64,000 nucleotides of DNA from Marchantia polymorpha subsp. ruderalis (taxonomy: Eukaryota > Streptophyta > Marchantiopsida > Marchantiales > Marchantiaceae), in the NCBI GenBank assembly GCA_037833965.1, contig AP031354.1:2086001-2150000 (forward strand), in the 5' to 3' direction. The notes beneath the pieces are model-generated. The model saw only the letters and a program-made list of their open reading frames with translations. It ran no database searches and was not told the DNA's origin. Both the position numbers and the translations under genes were made by a program. The first letter of the stretch is position 1; the number at the start of each line of letters is the position of its first letter. Positions 1-12,900 of the stretch are shown one piece after another.

Positions 1-1600
1 AATTTGATGACGCTGCTTCCAGTTGCTGTCCTCGGTCCCATTTGTGGAAACGAAACAGACGACTTTTCCAAGGTTTCCCCCAGGGTTTGAAGAATCGACG
101 TGGATGTAATTTGCTGCCTTGTATATTCACCAACTGATGTACTCTTTGACTGCGTATACTATATTCGTGAGCAAGTCGGATGAAGCTGGTGTCATTGAAA
201 AAAGTCGAGAATGCTGTGATGGTAGTCGAGGCAACCAAACAAATTCAAAAGAAGTCTGGCCTGGCTGCGAGGAACGAGGTCGATTGCAGATATGGTGAGG
301 TCGAACCAGGTGAAAATGAGTGTAGAAGGATGTTACTCCGATTTAAGAGGATGTGGAGCTGCGATCCAGATTCATCTGCATGTACAGAAGACTGTATTTG
401 TTTTAGCTGTGTATATTTCCCTTCTTCGCATATGTTTCTGTACTTTTACGACAGGCAAGAGTGTTCATTGTCGATCTAGCAATGGGTATAGAAAGTAAGT
501 ATCTCTTCAGAAAGGGTAAACATCTTGTTTACCGCAGTGTATATTTCCCTTCTTAGCATATGTTTCTATACCTTTACGACAAGCAAGAGTGTTCATTGTC
601 GATCTAGCAATGGGTATAGAAGGTAAGCATCTCTTCAGAAAGGGTAAACATCTTGTTTACCGCAGAGTTAATATATATCTATCAGGATATGTGAACATAG
701 AAAGTTGTTGACAGGTCCTCAGTGTAAGAAGAAGATACAGACTGTTGTGGTGACGAATGATATTTACTTGAAATTTGGGTTCGGTTCTCACGACTCTGAT
801 GCTCGTCGCGAAGCTATGTTTGAGAGCTTCTTCAGACGCTTCTTGTGCAACTGTCCAAAATATGAAATTCTTTTGGCTGTTGTGACCGTACATGTGGCAT
901 AGTCTTCTGAACATTCTTCATACACAAAGTAGAACTTTGTCAATAACGAGACGACCAGACATGTATATGACTGATCTGCAGAGTCGGTTCCATAACAATA
1001 TTATAATCATCTCACAATAATAAACTCGGTCGACTTTGAATAGAGATTGTAGGATAGATCGTAACCGTTGCGTTGCCAAGAAAGATTTCTGGAGTGACAA
1101 TAGAATATGTCAGTGAATCCTGAAAATAGGCAGGCGTAGAATCGCAGTATACTGTGTCTCCGACTTTTATAAATAAACTTTCAGATGATCCAGCCCTACA
1201 ATGAAGATTCTCAGAACTCCCACGTGTTGTCCAGGAAGATGATAAATATAACCTGATAAAGAAATGTTGTCTTCACAAACCGGGCAGACAGGGGATGCCT
1301 AATATTTTTTACAGAGAGTCGCAGCTCACATCGATGCATGTAGTACTCATGCATCTCCTCGAGATATCGGCCAAAATAATTAGTCCTCCACGTGCAAGCC
1401 AAAGAGCGCAATCCCCACATATTATAGACATCAAAGGAGAGGACAAATCTTCCGTTGCTCACCACCTCGCAGAATTTTGAAATTGTTTACAGAAAGGGCA
1501 TACGAGATCCTCAAAAACTTCACTGGAAGTAGAGCCTTGTGCAATCACCATGGAAATCCCACCCCTGGAAGAAAAATCTTGACGAGCTGTGAAGACATGA
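1..1600. other. No recognisable gene; contains a tandem duplication
   Basis: Only short open frames occur and none resembles a known family. The one clear structure is the 128-bp tandem duplication annotated separately. The stretch lies downstream (3') of the DUF1295 gene, so its right part may hold that gene's 3' UTR. An exon of a gene continuing off the left edge cannot be excluded. Confidence 0.5.
409..664. repeat. Tandem duplication, two 128-bp copies
   Basis: Positions 409-536 and 537-664 are near-identical copies in direct, abutting orientation. Both contain the steps gtgtatatttcccttctt, ttcattgtcgatctagcaat and catcttgtttaccgcag at the same offsets. Only a few substitutions separate them (for example ttcgca against ttagca, and agaaagtaagt against agaaggtaagc), so the duplication is recent. 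No coding sense is seen. Confidence 0.93.
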
Positions 1601-1623
1601 ACGAACTGCGGGGGTTTGTCCTT

Positions 1624-2550
1624 CTAGGACTGCGTTGACGAGCTCTGCAGCTGCTCCTCATCGGCAGTGACTTTGGAGCTGTAGAAGGGAAATTCGAAGA
1701 GGAAGACTTGCTTGAACCAGAGAGGCAAATTCCCATACACTGCAGGGGGCAGAGGGATCAGAATGCTGGTGACCTTCTTGTACTGGCGATAGTTGGCATT
1801 GCTCATGTAGCGTTTGTCGGCCGAGGACTCCAGCAAAGGAATGCCGCTGAGGAAGAGGAGAATGCAGGACAGTAAGATGGGGCCGGCCACCACAGCCCAT
1901 CGTCCCTTGTCCAGCACGGGGGTGGAAGCTACGAAAATACCCCACCACAGCAACATCTCGCCGAAGTAGTTCGGATGTCGAGACCAGCTCCAGAGGCCGG
2001 CGTCGCACCATTTTCCCTTATTTTGCGGATCATTTTTGAATGTCAACTTACTCTGATCTGCCACCGCCTCGACGATTACTCCCACCGCGAACATCACCCA
2101 TCCCACAATGTCCTGCGCCTGGATCCCAGGGTTCCTGCCGCTCGAGTTCACTATCGTCACAGGCAAACTCACTGTCCACACCCAAATCGCCTGGAAAACC
2201 CAGAACAGGGCGAACTTGCACAGATTGTTGCGCTTGTCATCAAATCGCTTGTCCTCGCCCCAGTTCAGAATCCTCAACAGGAGGAAGAGTCCTAACCGCA
2301 GCCCCCACACTAGCACGAACGTCGTCAAAACCACCTGCCGGAAATAATAAGCGCCTCGAAGAACGAAGGTCAAAATCGCGAGGACGACGAAATTGGTCGT
2401 CCCCGCGAAATCTGTGACCTTGTCGAACTTGAAGCCTGCAGCTACCACGAAGAACAAGAATTGGTACAGGACAGTAACACAAGCAGTTATAGTGAGGAAA
2501 ACAGCATCCCTAACTCCAGGGTGTGAACCCGGCCAGTCCCGGCCGGCCAT
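1624..2550 (-). CDS. DUF1295 / steroid 5-alpha-reductase-like integral membrane protein
   Basis: A single uninterrupted frame of 308 residues. The protein is strongly hydrophobic, with likely membrane spans near residues 15-40, 51-66, 75-93, 112-134, 147-163 and 217-240. The family signature WSRHPNYFGE lies at residues 189-198, preceded by the characteristic EAVADQSK (161-168) and followed by LLWWGIF. This is the C-terminal fold shared by DUF1295 proteins, steroid 5-alpha reductases and isoprenylcysteine methyltransferases, in which the Arg-His-Pro-Asn-Tyr segment binds the nicotinamide cofactor. The expected role is a membrane-bound, probably NADPH-dependent reductase. The substrate is unknown. 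The length fits plant and bacterial relatives of about 300 residues. The ATG at 2550 gives the full N-terminus, and the upstream flank is CT-rich. The C-terminal tail (KVTADEEQLQSSSTQS) is hydrophilic. Lack of introns is unusual beside the intron-rich genes nearby and could reflect retroposition or ancient transfer. Confidence 0.9.
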   Translation of the reverse strand: MAGRDWPGSHPGVRDAVFLTITACVTVLYQFLFFVVAAGFKFDKVTDFAGTTNFVVLAILTFVLRGAYYFRQVVLTTFVLVWGLRLGLFLLLRILNWGEDKRFDDKRNNLCKFALFWVFQAIWVWTVSLPVTIVNSSGRNPGIQAQDIVGWVMFAVGVIVEAVADQSKLTFKNDPQNKGKWCDAGLWSWSRHPNYFGEMLLWWGIFVASTPVLDKGRWAVVAGPILLSCILLFLSGIPLLESSADKRYMSNANYRQYKKVTSILIPLPPAVYGNLPLWFKQVFLFEFPFYSSKVTADEEQLQSSSTQS

Positions 2551-5500
2551 CGCTGCACAAGGACCCGAGGTGCGCCGAAATGTTGCGACAGCTCAAAATG
2601 TCGAGCCCAAAGATGGTGTGCCAAACTCCCGCTTCAAATGCAAGAAGCCTGTCTGTCTGTCTTCTCTCTCTCTCTACCTCCCTCCCTCCCCACCGACCGA
2701 CTTACCGAGCGACCGCCCCTCGCGAGACAAATGCCGACGAAGATCTGAGACCTAGAATTACGGATTTGGTTCAGAGATGATCATAAAGTTCATACGTGCA
2801 AATCTCTTCCTCGCGTCTCCAACGATCGCACGAAGTGCATAGTATTTACAGCTTCGGGAGCAGACTGAGTTCCAGAGTCCAGGTAATCGAGCCTTGTTGG
2901 CCACACGGACGCCACTACTTCTTGCAGCTGAGCCTCGTTCACGTACACCCGATGGGCCAGCATGGACTCTAGGCTACACAAGCGGCCATGAATGCCAGAA
3001 TGATTTCTGATGGTGAGCAGCCATGAGCTTGCTTCATCTGAGGTACAACTCGTCTTTCTCGGCGACTGCAGACGTTGAAAGTGTTCTCATTCGCCACGGG
3101 GCTGAGTTCCAGTTTGTTTGTAGCAGTGCTCTGGCACGATCAGAGTAAAAGCGTTGGCAAAATCTGAAGTCAGATTTAGCTTACGTAGACTTCCGATTAA
3201 ATGATTCATCCAACTTCTGTTATAACATCAGGTTCATGATGGTGTCAGTGTCAAGATACCACCGAAGACAATTGGGATGCATTGTTGACCATGTAAGACG
3301 CGAGTCAAGATTTCAATGATCAAGAACAAGAATGTTAATGAGAGGAACTGCCATATTCAGGATGAGTATTTTAGCAGAAACATAAGAGTATATATAGGTG
3401 TAGGCTTGTGTGCGTGACATATTATCCATAAACTTCCCATAGAGCAATTGAGAAGGTATGAATGTAAGTGTTATGAGATCATAGGTTCCCCAATTCTCTC
3501 AATTCCTTACATTAAAATCTTACTGATTTTAATACTTGGTCAATACAAGTGCAATCATTTTACAGTTCATTTCAGAACGCTTCTAACCAACGAGCAATCA
3601 AAACAAAACACGTTCTGTTTTGATTTGCATATAATAGATTGATTCTTAGATTAATTCTTATAAGTCTACTTGTTATCCATGTAAATTCCAAAACATAATA
3701 TTTTTCCAGACATATAACATCACTGTTTGAAGTGATGTGAAAATATAAGATATTTATATATTACTTGAAGAAGGGTTCAAGTTCCAATGTTTATGCTTGA
3801 GTTTCTAGTGATTTCTCTATCTCGACACAGGATTAGTTTCCCTAAAACTTTGATCTGTATGGTTGAGGTTGATTAGATGTTCATTACTGCTAATATTTGA
3901 CTGATCTCTGATCTTTATCTCAATTGTAACCTGCAGTTGCAATTGCTGTAAAATTAAAATTGATTCACTTCAACTTTAAATGTAATTATGCAGACCTATC
4001 TTGAACAAGTGGCTATCAGCTCAATCCTTTCGACGTGGGGAAAGGACATGGAAATGCAGAAGACAAAGGACACGAGTATCACCCCAAAACGTGGAAACGA
4101 TACATCAACTCATAATGTATGAATTCAGTCTGATCGATGAAGGCTTACATCAAAACTTTGAGGAAGTTTCTTGCTTCAAATTCCTCCTTTTTGTTAATGA
4201 TATAAAATTTTAAAAAAACTTCACATCATTTGAAAAGGCCGCATGTGATATTACATACTTAATTGCTACCCTTGGGGGAACTATAATCTCATCACACTTA
4301 TATATGTGATATTTTTTCATATATATATATATATATATATAACTATTGATGTAATGAGTCGACTTTCATTAGTTTAATTTTATGAAGAAGAAAGAAACCT
4401 CGGTATGAATAAATTGTGATGAGATCTGAAAATGTCAAAATAGATTAGTTCTTCATTGTAGGGTCTTATGTAATATTCAGACCACATACGAAATCATTCA
4501 ACGGAGGACTCTGTATATCCAGATTAACATTGAGTACGTGCTGTTGAGTAGTGCTCACATTCTTTAAAAGGTAACCGTGGTTCTTAAAGACACACTTATT
4601 GCAAAAACTAAGAACTGTTTCAGAAAAAACATTGGAAGGGTGGCGGTCACTTTGGCGGTCTCACACTATTCCAATATCAAATGTGTTTAATGTACTACCA
4701 TGAGCTCATGAGTGGTGAAATATCCGCGCGCGAAAGGACCAGACCATTTATAGTTCAACTTGAAAATTGTGAATCTCAATTCTCCTTGGGTAACTTATAT
4801 TGGGACATTGGCACAATGGTAATAGCTGGATGGTACTGAATGAGACCGAAGTTGTCTCCACGACAGCACTCTGCTCTAATTCAGTATTGCAATGTATTGG
4901 TGTTTTCGTTCTAAGTTCTGATTTTCTCCGAGTTTGACAGAAACTTAAAAATTGCGAGACTCGAACACAAAAACTTCTATGTTGTGTGTGCAGTATAAAA
5001 CCCCTGCACTAATTTCTGCCCGTAAGTTCAATGTAACGTGTACTGTCGGGGCAAATGAAGGGAAAGCACAGAATATTGTTTAGATTTGCGTGAAAATTCA
5101 ACGAGTTATGTGTGAGCTTATTGTCATTGAATAAGTGAGTGACAAACGATCTTCATTTGGTAGAGAGGTTTTATCAAACACTATGTTGCTGAGCACTGGA
5201 GACCAAGAGCAAGGTTGATGCATTGGGTAAATCTTGCCTTCAGACTTCTTATAGAAAATGACGGCTGCCTTAAGGTGTACACCTTCTTCTATACAACTGA
5301 AGTAATGATAGATAAGATCATCTGCTGTTGGAACTTACCAACATGTTACATACCCCGATCAACAGTCCCAGGTGGCGTTTTGGATTCCACCAGGGGCCGA
5401 TACTTCTTGGTCTTTGACCCAGATGCACCAGTCCGCTACCTGGTAAGGATAGAAGTCTTGATCTGTAACACTGATAAATGGTAATAGATCGAGCCCGGGG

Positions 5501-8490
5501 ACCGAAAGGGTCAAAAAGCTGAATAACACAATACAAGCGACAACCACAAACAAGGGAAAAGACCCCAAAGGCCAATCCCTACCTAGTGCTCTTGGCACTA
5601 GCTAGGACTGAAATCCAGAATGCAGTCATCAGGCTGCAGATGTGGTGATGTAGGCTTCTTGCGGAAGAATGCATAAATTTAACTAGTGCCGCATGGACTG
5701 AACCTGTTGACCGCCGCTCTCGCATGTTCCGTAAAAATTGTACTGCCCAGATGTCCGCTGGTTCAGCAGATGAAAGGTATCTGCATAAGACCTCGGAACA
5801 AATTCAAAGGTCAGAAATCAGAAATCATTACGGCGCTCAGATCCGATCCAGTTCCAGCCACGGTGATATGGTGGGGCAAGATGATAGCTCCAAGGCACTG
5901 GAATGTCGGCGATTTTCGGATTGTTTTTACTGTCGCTGAGCCGACCGTCCATGATCTACTTGCTCTGCTTCAGATCGTCCATAGATCATAGACAGTCTGA
6001 CATTGATGGGCTCTTAGAGTGTTGTGTTCCGAAAGGTCTAAAAAATCCTGATGTACTCAAAATCACTTCCGGTATACAATCATCACTAAAGGGATGAAGA
6101 AACAGCAGATCCTACAATCAAGAGCTTCGTTTCCACATGGTTTCAACGCCCTGAATAATGTTGTTAAGATGCATGAATATTGTGCGTCCCTATTCGGCTA
6201 AAGATGCTCATAATTTCGCACTAAAAGAGTGACTACCAAGTAGAGTCTTTGCGAAGATATAAACTAATCAGTACATATCTCTGAATCTTGGAAAGAACAT
6301 TCAAATCGAGAAGCATTCATGAGATGACTACGGCAGTAAACGTTTAGTACTTCACGGCAGATGAGTGCGCGATCTCGTATCAGTTCTGCTGTCAGTAGAA
6401 CGTTCTTGCTGAAAGAGCCAATGCGAGAGAGAACAAGTCCAGTGACTCGGAACAAGATGGTTTATAAGACCATATCCGTAAAACTTTATACACGACCAGC
6501 TTACTGAAAATGTCAATCGCTTCGTGAGAACAAGACAATCGAGAAATTCTTAGAGCTGATTAAGATAAACCTGTAAAACTTTAAAAGGGCATGCGGGATA
6601 GTTGTCACCAATAATATGGAGTCAATTTGATTGCCAACAAGAAGAGTCATTTAGACTTCGAGTTAAATTATGCTTTACGAATGAAATTATATCCCTGCAA
6701 AAATTGATCTTCAAAATCAAAAAAATCTTTACAACAAAAGTCCAAGTGAATGGTATTAAAACTCCTTCCTTTTTTCGCTCAGTCTCGAAGAAGACGAAGT
6801 CGAGCATAATACTCTTTACTCTTCAAGTTGTAAGTAACAAGCATATAATTATGGGATGTAACATTGAGTGGAGTAAAGGGGTTTCAATAGATCAAATGGA
6901 CAAAGCGAATATACAGTACAAATATAATCATAGAAGCTGAATAAAACAGAGAGTTTACAGAGCAGGAGATCTCGCATTCTTCTTTACTGGCATGACTCGA
7001 AAGTAAAAGGGGGCTATTGTGGGAAGAACCCTTCAAGCTGATTTAATATATCAAATGCCTTAACAGGAGGTTGCTCTTGCTCTAGCATATGGACACGCCG
7101 TTCTTGTTCTTCAGGGCTGTATAATCCGGAACGGATCTAGCTCCTTTCTGAACAGTTAGACACAATTAGTAGACACAATCACCAAATGTGTCATGACAGT
7201 GAACATGCTCATAAGTTTTGGAGAAATGTGTCTGGTAGAGCTCTAACGCCACACGATCGTCTGCTTGCAAGTTGAGTAGAGCCAAGTATGCAAGTACACC
7301 ATCAAGAATAGCATCATAAATGGAAATAACATTCTCAGTCTAACATATCTGGATTATTAAATTCAAGCGTTGTTCAAATAACACTGTAATGTAATCACGT
7401 TCACAGAAATAATCATCACATTAAGTTTAAGAACGTAACAACTCTTGTAACCTAGTGTTATAAGCTCTCTGTCACGTACATAATTCTTTACTTAAAGCTC
7501 AATAACTAGTCTAAACACAAGTGAATAGCAAGGATTGTCGTCCATAACGTCACTCTCCTTCCAAGTTCCAGCTTGGTATCTATTTCAAATCGCTTTGAGT
7601 GGACGAAACCAATCAGGTTTGATTATTGCTAGTGTTATCTCCAGCTATCTATCATACGCAGATGTCGATGTGTGCTAAATCGAACGCCCGAACTTCTAAA
7701 TGAGAACGACAAATCCTAGAATGGAAGTAAACTGTTGGTTTTACTCATGTTTGAAAGTTTTAATCAGGTTTGATTCGACGACTTTCCAAGGAAATATGCA
7801 CGTGGTTCTTAGATTACTTTGTTTGATACTTTGATTATATTTTAACTTAGTTGCATCTGAATATGAGCATGTACAGATGAGCTCATGTGTACATATTGCT
7901 CATGTCTGTACAGCAGTGAAGCTTACTCCTCTGCTTCGTAACAACGATGGCCAATAAGATACGTTCTTACAGTGTCCAATGTTGGCTATTGTATCCTGGT
8001 TGATATCGAACTTATTAAAACCTTGAACCCCAACCCTGAACTCCCAAGTGCATCTTGGTGAACCTGAGAATTAAGTTGAGAATTGAGAACCTGAGAACAA
8101 GAGTTACGTGCTTTCCATATTGCTTTCTCATGATTTGTTTGAAACCGACTTATACATGTCATCCATTAATTATGATGGTACTCAGTAAGAGAAACGAGCA
8201 CAGTGTAATATGGTATATAATTTCCATCAGCAATATGGACATGATGTTGAGTCCTGGACAACTACATGCTCAGTGCGAGTGTCGGCTAAGTCCAAGCGAG
8301 CAAGAGCAAATCTAGCACGTTCCCAGCCTTCTCAACCCTGGAAACAGTATCTTTGAAGGAGCCCATGATCTCAAAATATAGCACCATACAGTCGATAGCA
8401 ATTTCCGAATAGATGCATTCTCATTAAAAGAATGGTAGTTGGACGTGAGAGATCTTCGGAGATCCCTCAGCAGGTAGAGAAGGAAAACCT
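2551..8490. other. Intergenic stretch without a recognisable gene
   Basis: The first 200 bases are a CT-rich flank (tctctctctctacctccctc near 2663) that probably belongs to the promoter or 5' UTR of the DUF1295 gene. From about 3 kb the sequence becomes AT-rich, with an (AT)n run at about 4318-4341. A loose inverted repeat occurs near 7865-7915 (gtacagatgagc against gctcatgtctgtac). Short frames such as 5215-5484 show no family resemblance. Confidence 0.5.
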
Positions 8491-8495
8491 TTAAG

Positions 8496-8840
8496 TGGAT
8501 CTTCAAGCTAAAACTGAACCCTGATGAATCTGTTCCAAGGTACAAACGCTCGACTCGTAGCTCGAGGCTTCACGTAGATATTTGGTTTAGACAATACCAA
8601 TACCTTTCTCACCTGGGGTAAAAATACAATCGGGAAGGCTGTTTCTCGCAATTCCTGCTGAAAACAGTTTGCATGTGCATCAGACGGGATTTGAAACATC
8701 GTTTCTAAATGGTACAACTAGGAGATTTACTTACAAACGCCAGAGGAAGTGAGGCCTCCTGAAGGTAGTCAGGTTTGTGAGCTGAATCAATTCCTGGTTG
8801 AAGCAACCGTCGAATGAATGGAAATATTTTCACTTGCTGA
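8496..8840 (+). pseudogene. Relic of a Ty1/copia reverse transcriptase
   Basis: Conceptual translation on the plus strand gives the copia RT opening: WIFKLKLNPDES, then [11 protein letters not shown], a segment resembling the usual TFSPVVK (here NTFSPGVK), then LAIPAEN, HVHQTGFETSFLNG (normally H-Q-M-D-V-K-T-A-F-L-N-G) and a degraded Y-x-x-Q-P-E region. Stop codons and frameshifts interrupt it, and the catalytic Asp in MDVKTAF has become Gly. No LTRs were found around it. The flanks up to about 9.4 kb may be more of the same dead element but cannot be read. It is unrelated in position and orientation to the 51.6-57.2 kb element. Confidence 0.7.
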
Positions 8841-9909
8841 CCAGTTCCTGAGAAGCGGGAATTTAATTAGTACAAGGGTCCGTTAACTGGGCAACACTAT
8901 GCACTTTGCCAGACCTGGATGGCAACGTGCCACTGAAGTCAAAGGATCTTCGAGAATATCAAGGAGACTGCTAACAATTTCAACGAGTACAAGGCCTCAC
9001 TGCGACATACTCCCCATGTTTGGCTGTACTGATGGAGACTGAGCCGGATAATAATGAGAACTGGAGAGATACCTCTTGATAAGTCATTGAAGTTTGTAGC
9101 AGTAGGTTGCAGTAGCAAGTGTCACTATCAAGTGGCACTTTCTACTTAACCTGAGTACATTCCCTTACTAGCTGTGCAGCGGATGGAATCTGGCTGATGG
9201 ATACACTTGATGGATGACATTAGTCTGCTTCGGGAAAGAATGAAATGTATGAGAACTCCTGTCATTTGCAGTGATGGTTTCTGCAACAGTACCACTGGGG
9301 CATATGTGCGAACTCGACTCGTTTAAAGCGAAGATCTTCTCGACACTTGATGCCGCAGTTCCTGTAGTAATCTTCTAGGAATTGGCGTGTACTTTTCCAG
9401 TCAAGTCAGAGTAAGTCCTGAATATCAAGTCCAAAATATAATATTGCCAAATATATCCCACCTCATACATCCCTCACAGCTTCGGCATTTTGATGAGTAT
9501 TGAAATGTTTGCCAATTTAGCAGTTGTTCACACAGTATAAATTACGAAAGTGAGTACTAAGTTACATTGTGCACCTCTCCAGCTGGAGAGGAAAGGATGC
9601 CCTGCATCCTCTACGCGCCTCACTTCTAAAACAATGATGGAGCATCTTGGACAACAAATTTCAGCGGGAACAGATACCTATCACTTCTACTAAACATACA
9701 ATTCTTTTCCTGATCTTCCCGATCAGATGTATGAATGATTCCCAACCAGCCGGTCTATTTGAGCTATCTACAACCTTGTACACTAACCATCACTCCTCTT
9801 AGCTTACTGAATGAGCCGGGACTTCCTTCGGGGTATACGTTCAAATGACTGAAGTACGTGTTGGAAGTATAAGAAAAAAAAAGTGGGAACTACAACACGA
9901 CCTCGTTGC
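8841..9909. other. No gene seen; right part likely 3' UTR of the CDPK gene
   Basis: No open frame of note. The segment next to the kinase stop codon at 9910 is the probable 3' UTR of that minus-strand gene. The left half may be remnant retrotransposon sequence continuing from the RT relic. Confidence 0.4.
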
Positions 9910-12900
9910 CTATTTGCCACGGTGGAAGTGTTGTAAGCTTCCACTACCGTTCGTTCTAGACCCTAGGCTTGCTTGCCTCAAAAGCCTTTGAAACTCTGGT
10001 AAGCTTATCCTTCCATCTCCATCGGTGTCCGCTTCTTCCAACAAAGTTTCCATATTTCCTTTCGTCCCGGTGGCCTGCAACACCTTTTAGTTTAAATTAC
10101 TATCAGCTTGGCTTCAAAACTAACGCCTAGCTTCATCAGAACTTGCTCGTAACGCCAGAGGGAAATATCTTGTGACACAGGTTTGTCATCACTCCTAGGA
10201 ACAAGCATTTGCAATTTTTCATGGATGATAAAAAATGGAATGATATTTCATAAGACCTTATGAACAATAACAACTTCCCATCCCATCAAACTGTAACAAC
10301 GTCGGCCTAACGGAGAAGGACGAGCTCACTTACAACTTTGAGTTCTTCAGCTGTGATGAAACCATCTTTATCGAAATCAAACTTTTCAAAAGCAGCTCGT
10401 GAGCGCCGTTGCCACTTATCAGTATCAGATTCCTCCAACTGGTGCACATGTAGCGTAGCTGCCACGAACTCATCAAAATCGACCATTCCATCTCTGTTGC
10501 TATCCATCTGCACGGACCCAACAATGACCAATTGACAATCAGGAGGCGATGACGCAGCCGCAACGAAGAAAAGGCCGTGCATACAATTCCGCAATCTGAA
10601 CCTTAAGATGGTGACCAATTTCTCATCTAAGATGATAAATCGAGACAGGGGAGGGGCCCCAGCGTAGAATTCATATCATATCAAATTGACAATATGTATA
10701 AAGCGGGTGTACTTACTGCTTTCAGGATTTCTACAACTCGAGTTTCTTTCACGCTCCAAGGCGTGTCTTTAGCGAGGGCCTGTGACAAAAAAAACGGATG
10801 GAAGGAAGAGCAAAATTAGTTTCCAAGACGCGAATTCAAATTTCTACTTTTACCTTTGGAGCAAACATGTACTTATTAGAACGAGAGCTTTTCGGAAAAT
10901 AGAAGTCTAAAGATTTCTTACTTGTTTGATTTCCTCGAGAGTTATTGTTCCGTTTTTGTCCATGTCAATAGCATCGAATTGATCCCGCAAATCTGCAATT
11001 TCTTCTCCGTCCAGAGTGCTAGCCAGAGCCTACATTCCAGAAATTCTCGCGTCAGGCATGCTTCGAGGGTAAAGGCTGAACGGTGACAACTCGAAAGATC
11101 GCTAGGGACACTGCTATTTGGGGAGAGCTTATGACGAGCGATGGTACATGCTAGTCTGAATTAGTTAGTAATTCTCAATTGACATACCTTAAGAGCCATT
11201 TGCTTGAGTCGACTATATTTCACAAATTCACGCATATTTGAAAGAACTGAGATATCCAATGGAATATCAGAAGCATCTCCTCCTTCCCTGGCCCAGGGAT
11301 GTGCTGCAATAGATACACCAGTCCAATTCGATGAGATATGATGTCGTCATTGACGAGAAAGACAAGAAGACCAACCATCTAAGCTTCCGCCATTAAAGAA
11401 TGTCACTCAGTGCTATGAGTTTCAATAGTGAAAATAACATGTGACGACATGCAACTCTAAATTGGCAATTCCCAAAAGTAATCAATATAGTTAGAAACCT
11501 ACACAACGCTTGTGATGCAGTAAGTCTCGCCCTCGGGTCCTTCACTAACAACTTCTTCACAAAGTCCTTAGCGCTGGCGCTTATTGACGGCCATGGCTTT
11601 TCCTTAAAATCGGGCTTCTTCTTCAACACCTGCATAGCATTTTCGACGTTAGATGTTTAGAGAGTTTATTTTAAGACACAAAAGGTTGAATTGGACTCGT
11701 GATGCTTTTAATTGTAACTCACAACCGTCTATACGAATCAGATTCAATAAATAAATTTCATATCATATTATTCTCGAAGATAAGATTGATTCGATCACCG
11801 TAACGACTAAAAAGCAAAAGGCTACAAGACACACAACTAAAATTAATCAGTAGATGAGGTTCAGATCCCCGATCTGGAAATAGTTATGGTGGGAGAGCAA
11901 TGTACCTCATTGAATATACCCTGTTCTTCTTTAGCCCAAAAGGGACGTCTTCCACATAGTAAAATGTAGGTGATGACCCCTATGCTCCATACATCTGACT
12001 CAGGTCCTGATTTTCTTCTCAAGACCTCGGGAGCCACATAGTATGCGCTTCCCACGACATCTTGGAATCTCTTCCCTGTGACGAAAGAGAGGAAACACTC
12101 AGAAGGTAGCTTCTCAAGTCCAAATTTGCAAAACATGAATCCCCTCCTTCCGACAAACATATCTTTGTAAAGCAAAAAGTGGTCCACAAAATCCAAAGAC
12201 TTTGTCCGTCTCTGGAACTGTCTTTATCTGACATCGAGGGGGCAGAGATTCCGCACAATTCCTCGTCCACGTGGGAAGACTTAAAGTGATAAAAGGTGTC
12301 GCATATGTGTTGACCAACTGACCTATCTTGATGTAATCCGAAAGACCAAAATCTGTAGCTTTGAGCGGTGAGTCCTCTTTCTGAGACTTGAACAAAAAGT
12401 TCTGCGCAAGAAAAAATTATAAATTAGACCTCAATGAGTGTCCGTGTGATGTGAACCGAGTCCAACAATTAAAATACTCAAGTACGCAATACGCTGTAAA
12501 AGTTACTTCTTAGTGATGCGATTTAGCCAACGCGACATACCTCTGGTTTCATGTCACGATGAACCACACCATTGAGATGGCATCGGGCTGCGACTTTCAA
12601 CATCTGCCTTACAATTTTTGCAGCATCCTTCTCACTGTAACGGCTGTCCTTCCTGACGATTCGCATAGACGACAATACAACCCGTTACATTGTGCCCATG
12701 TGCAGATGAACATCTGTTTAGCGAAAATTTGCACCTCTATTCTCCAATTTTTCTAAGATTTGCAGCAAAAATTTTCACCCGCTAGGGCATTAGCCAGCAA
12801 GAACAAAGTTCTTTAAGAGCATGGATTAATCAGCTAGCACAAATCCTTGTCTGATCTGATTTTCCAGCTAAAGAACTTAACAGGAGACTTGAAATAGGTG

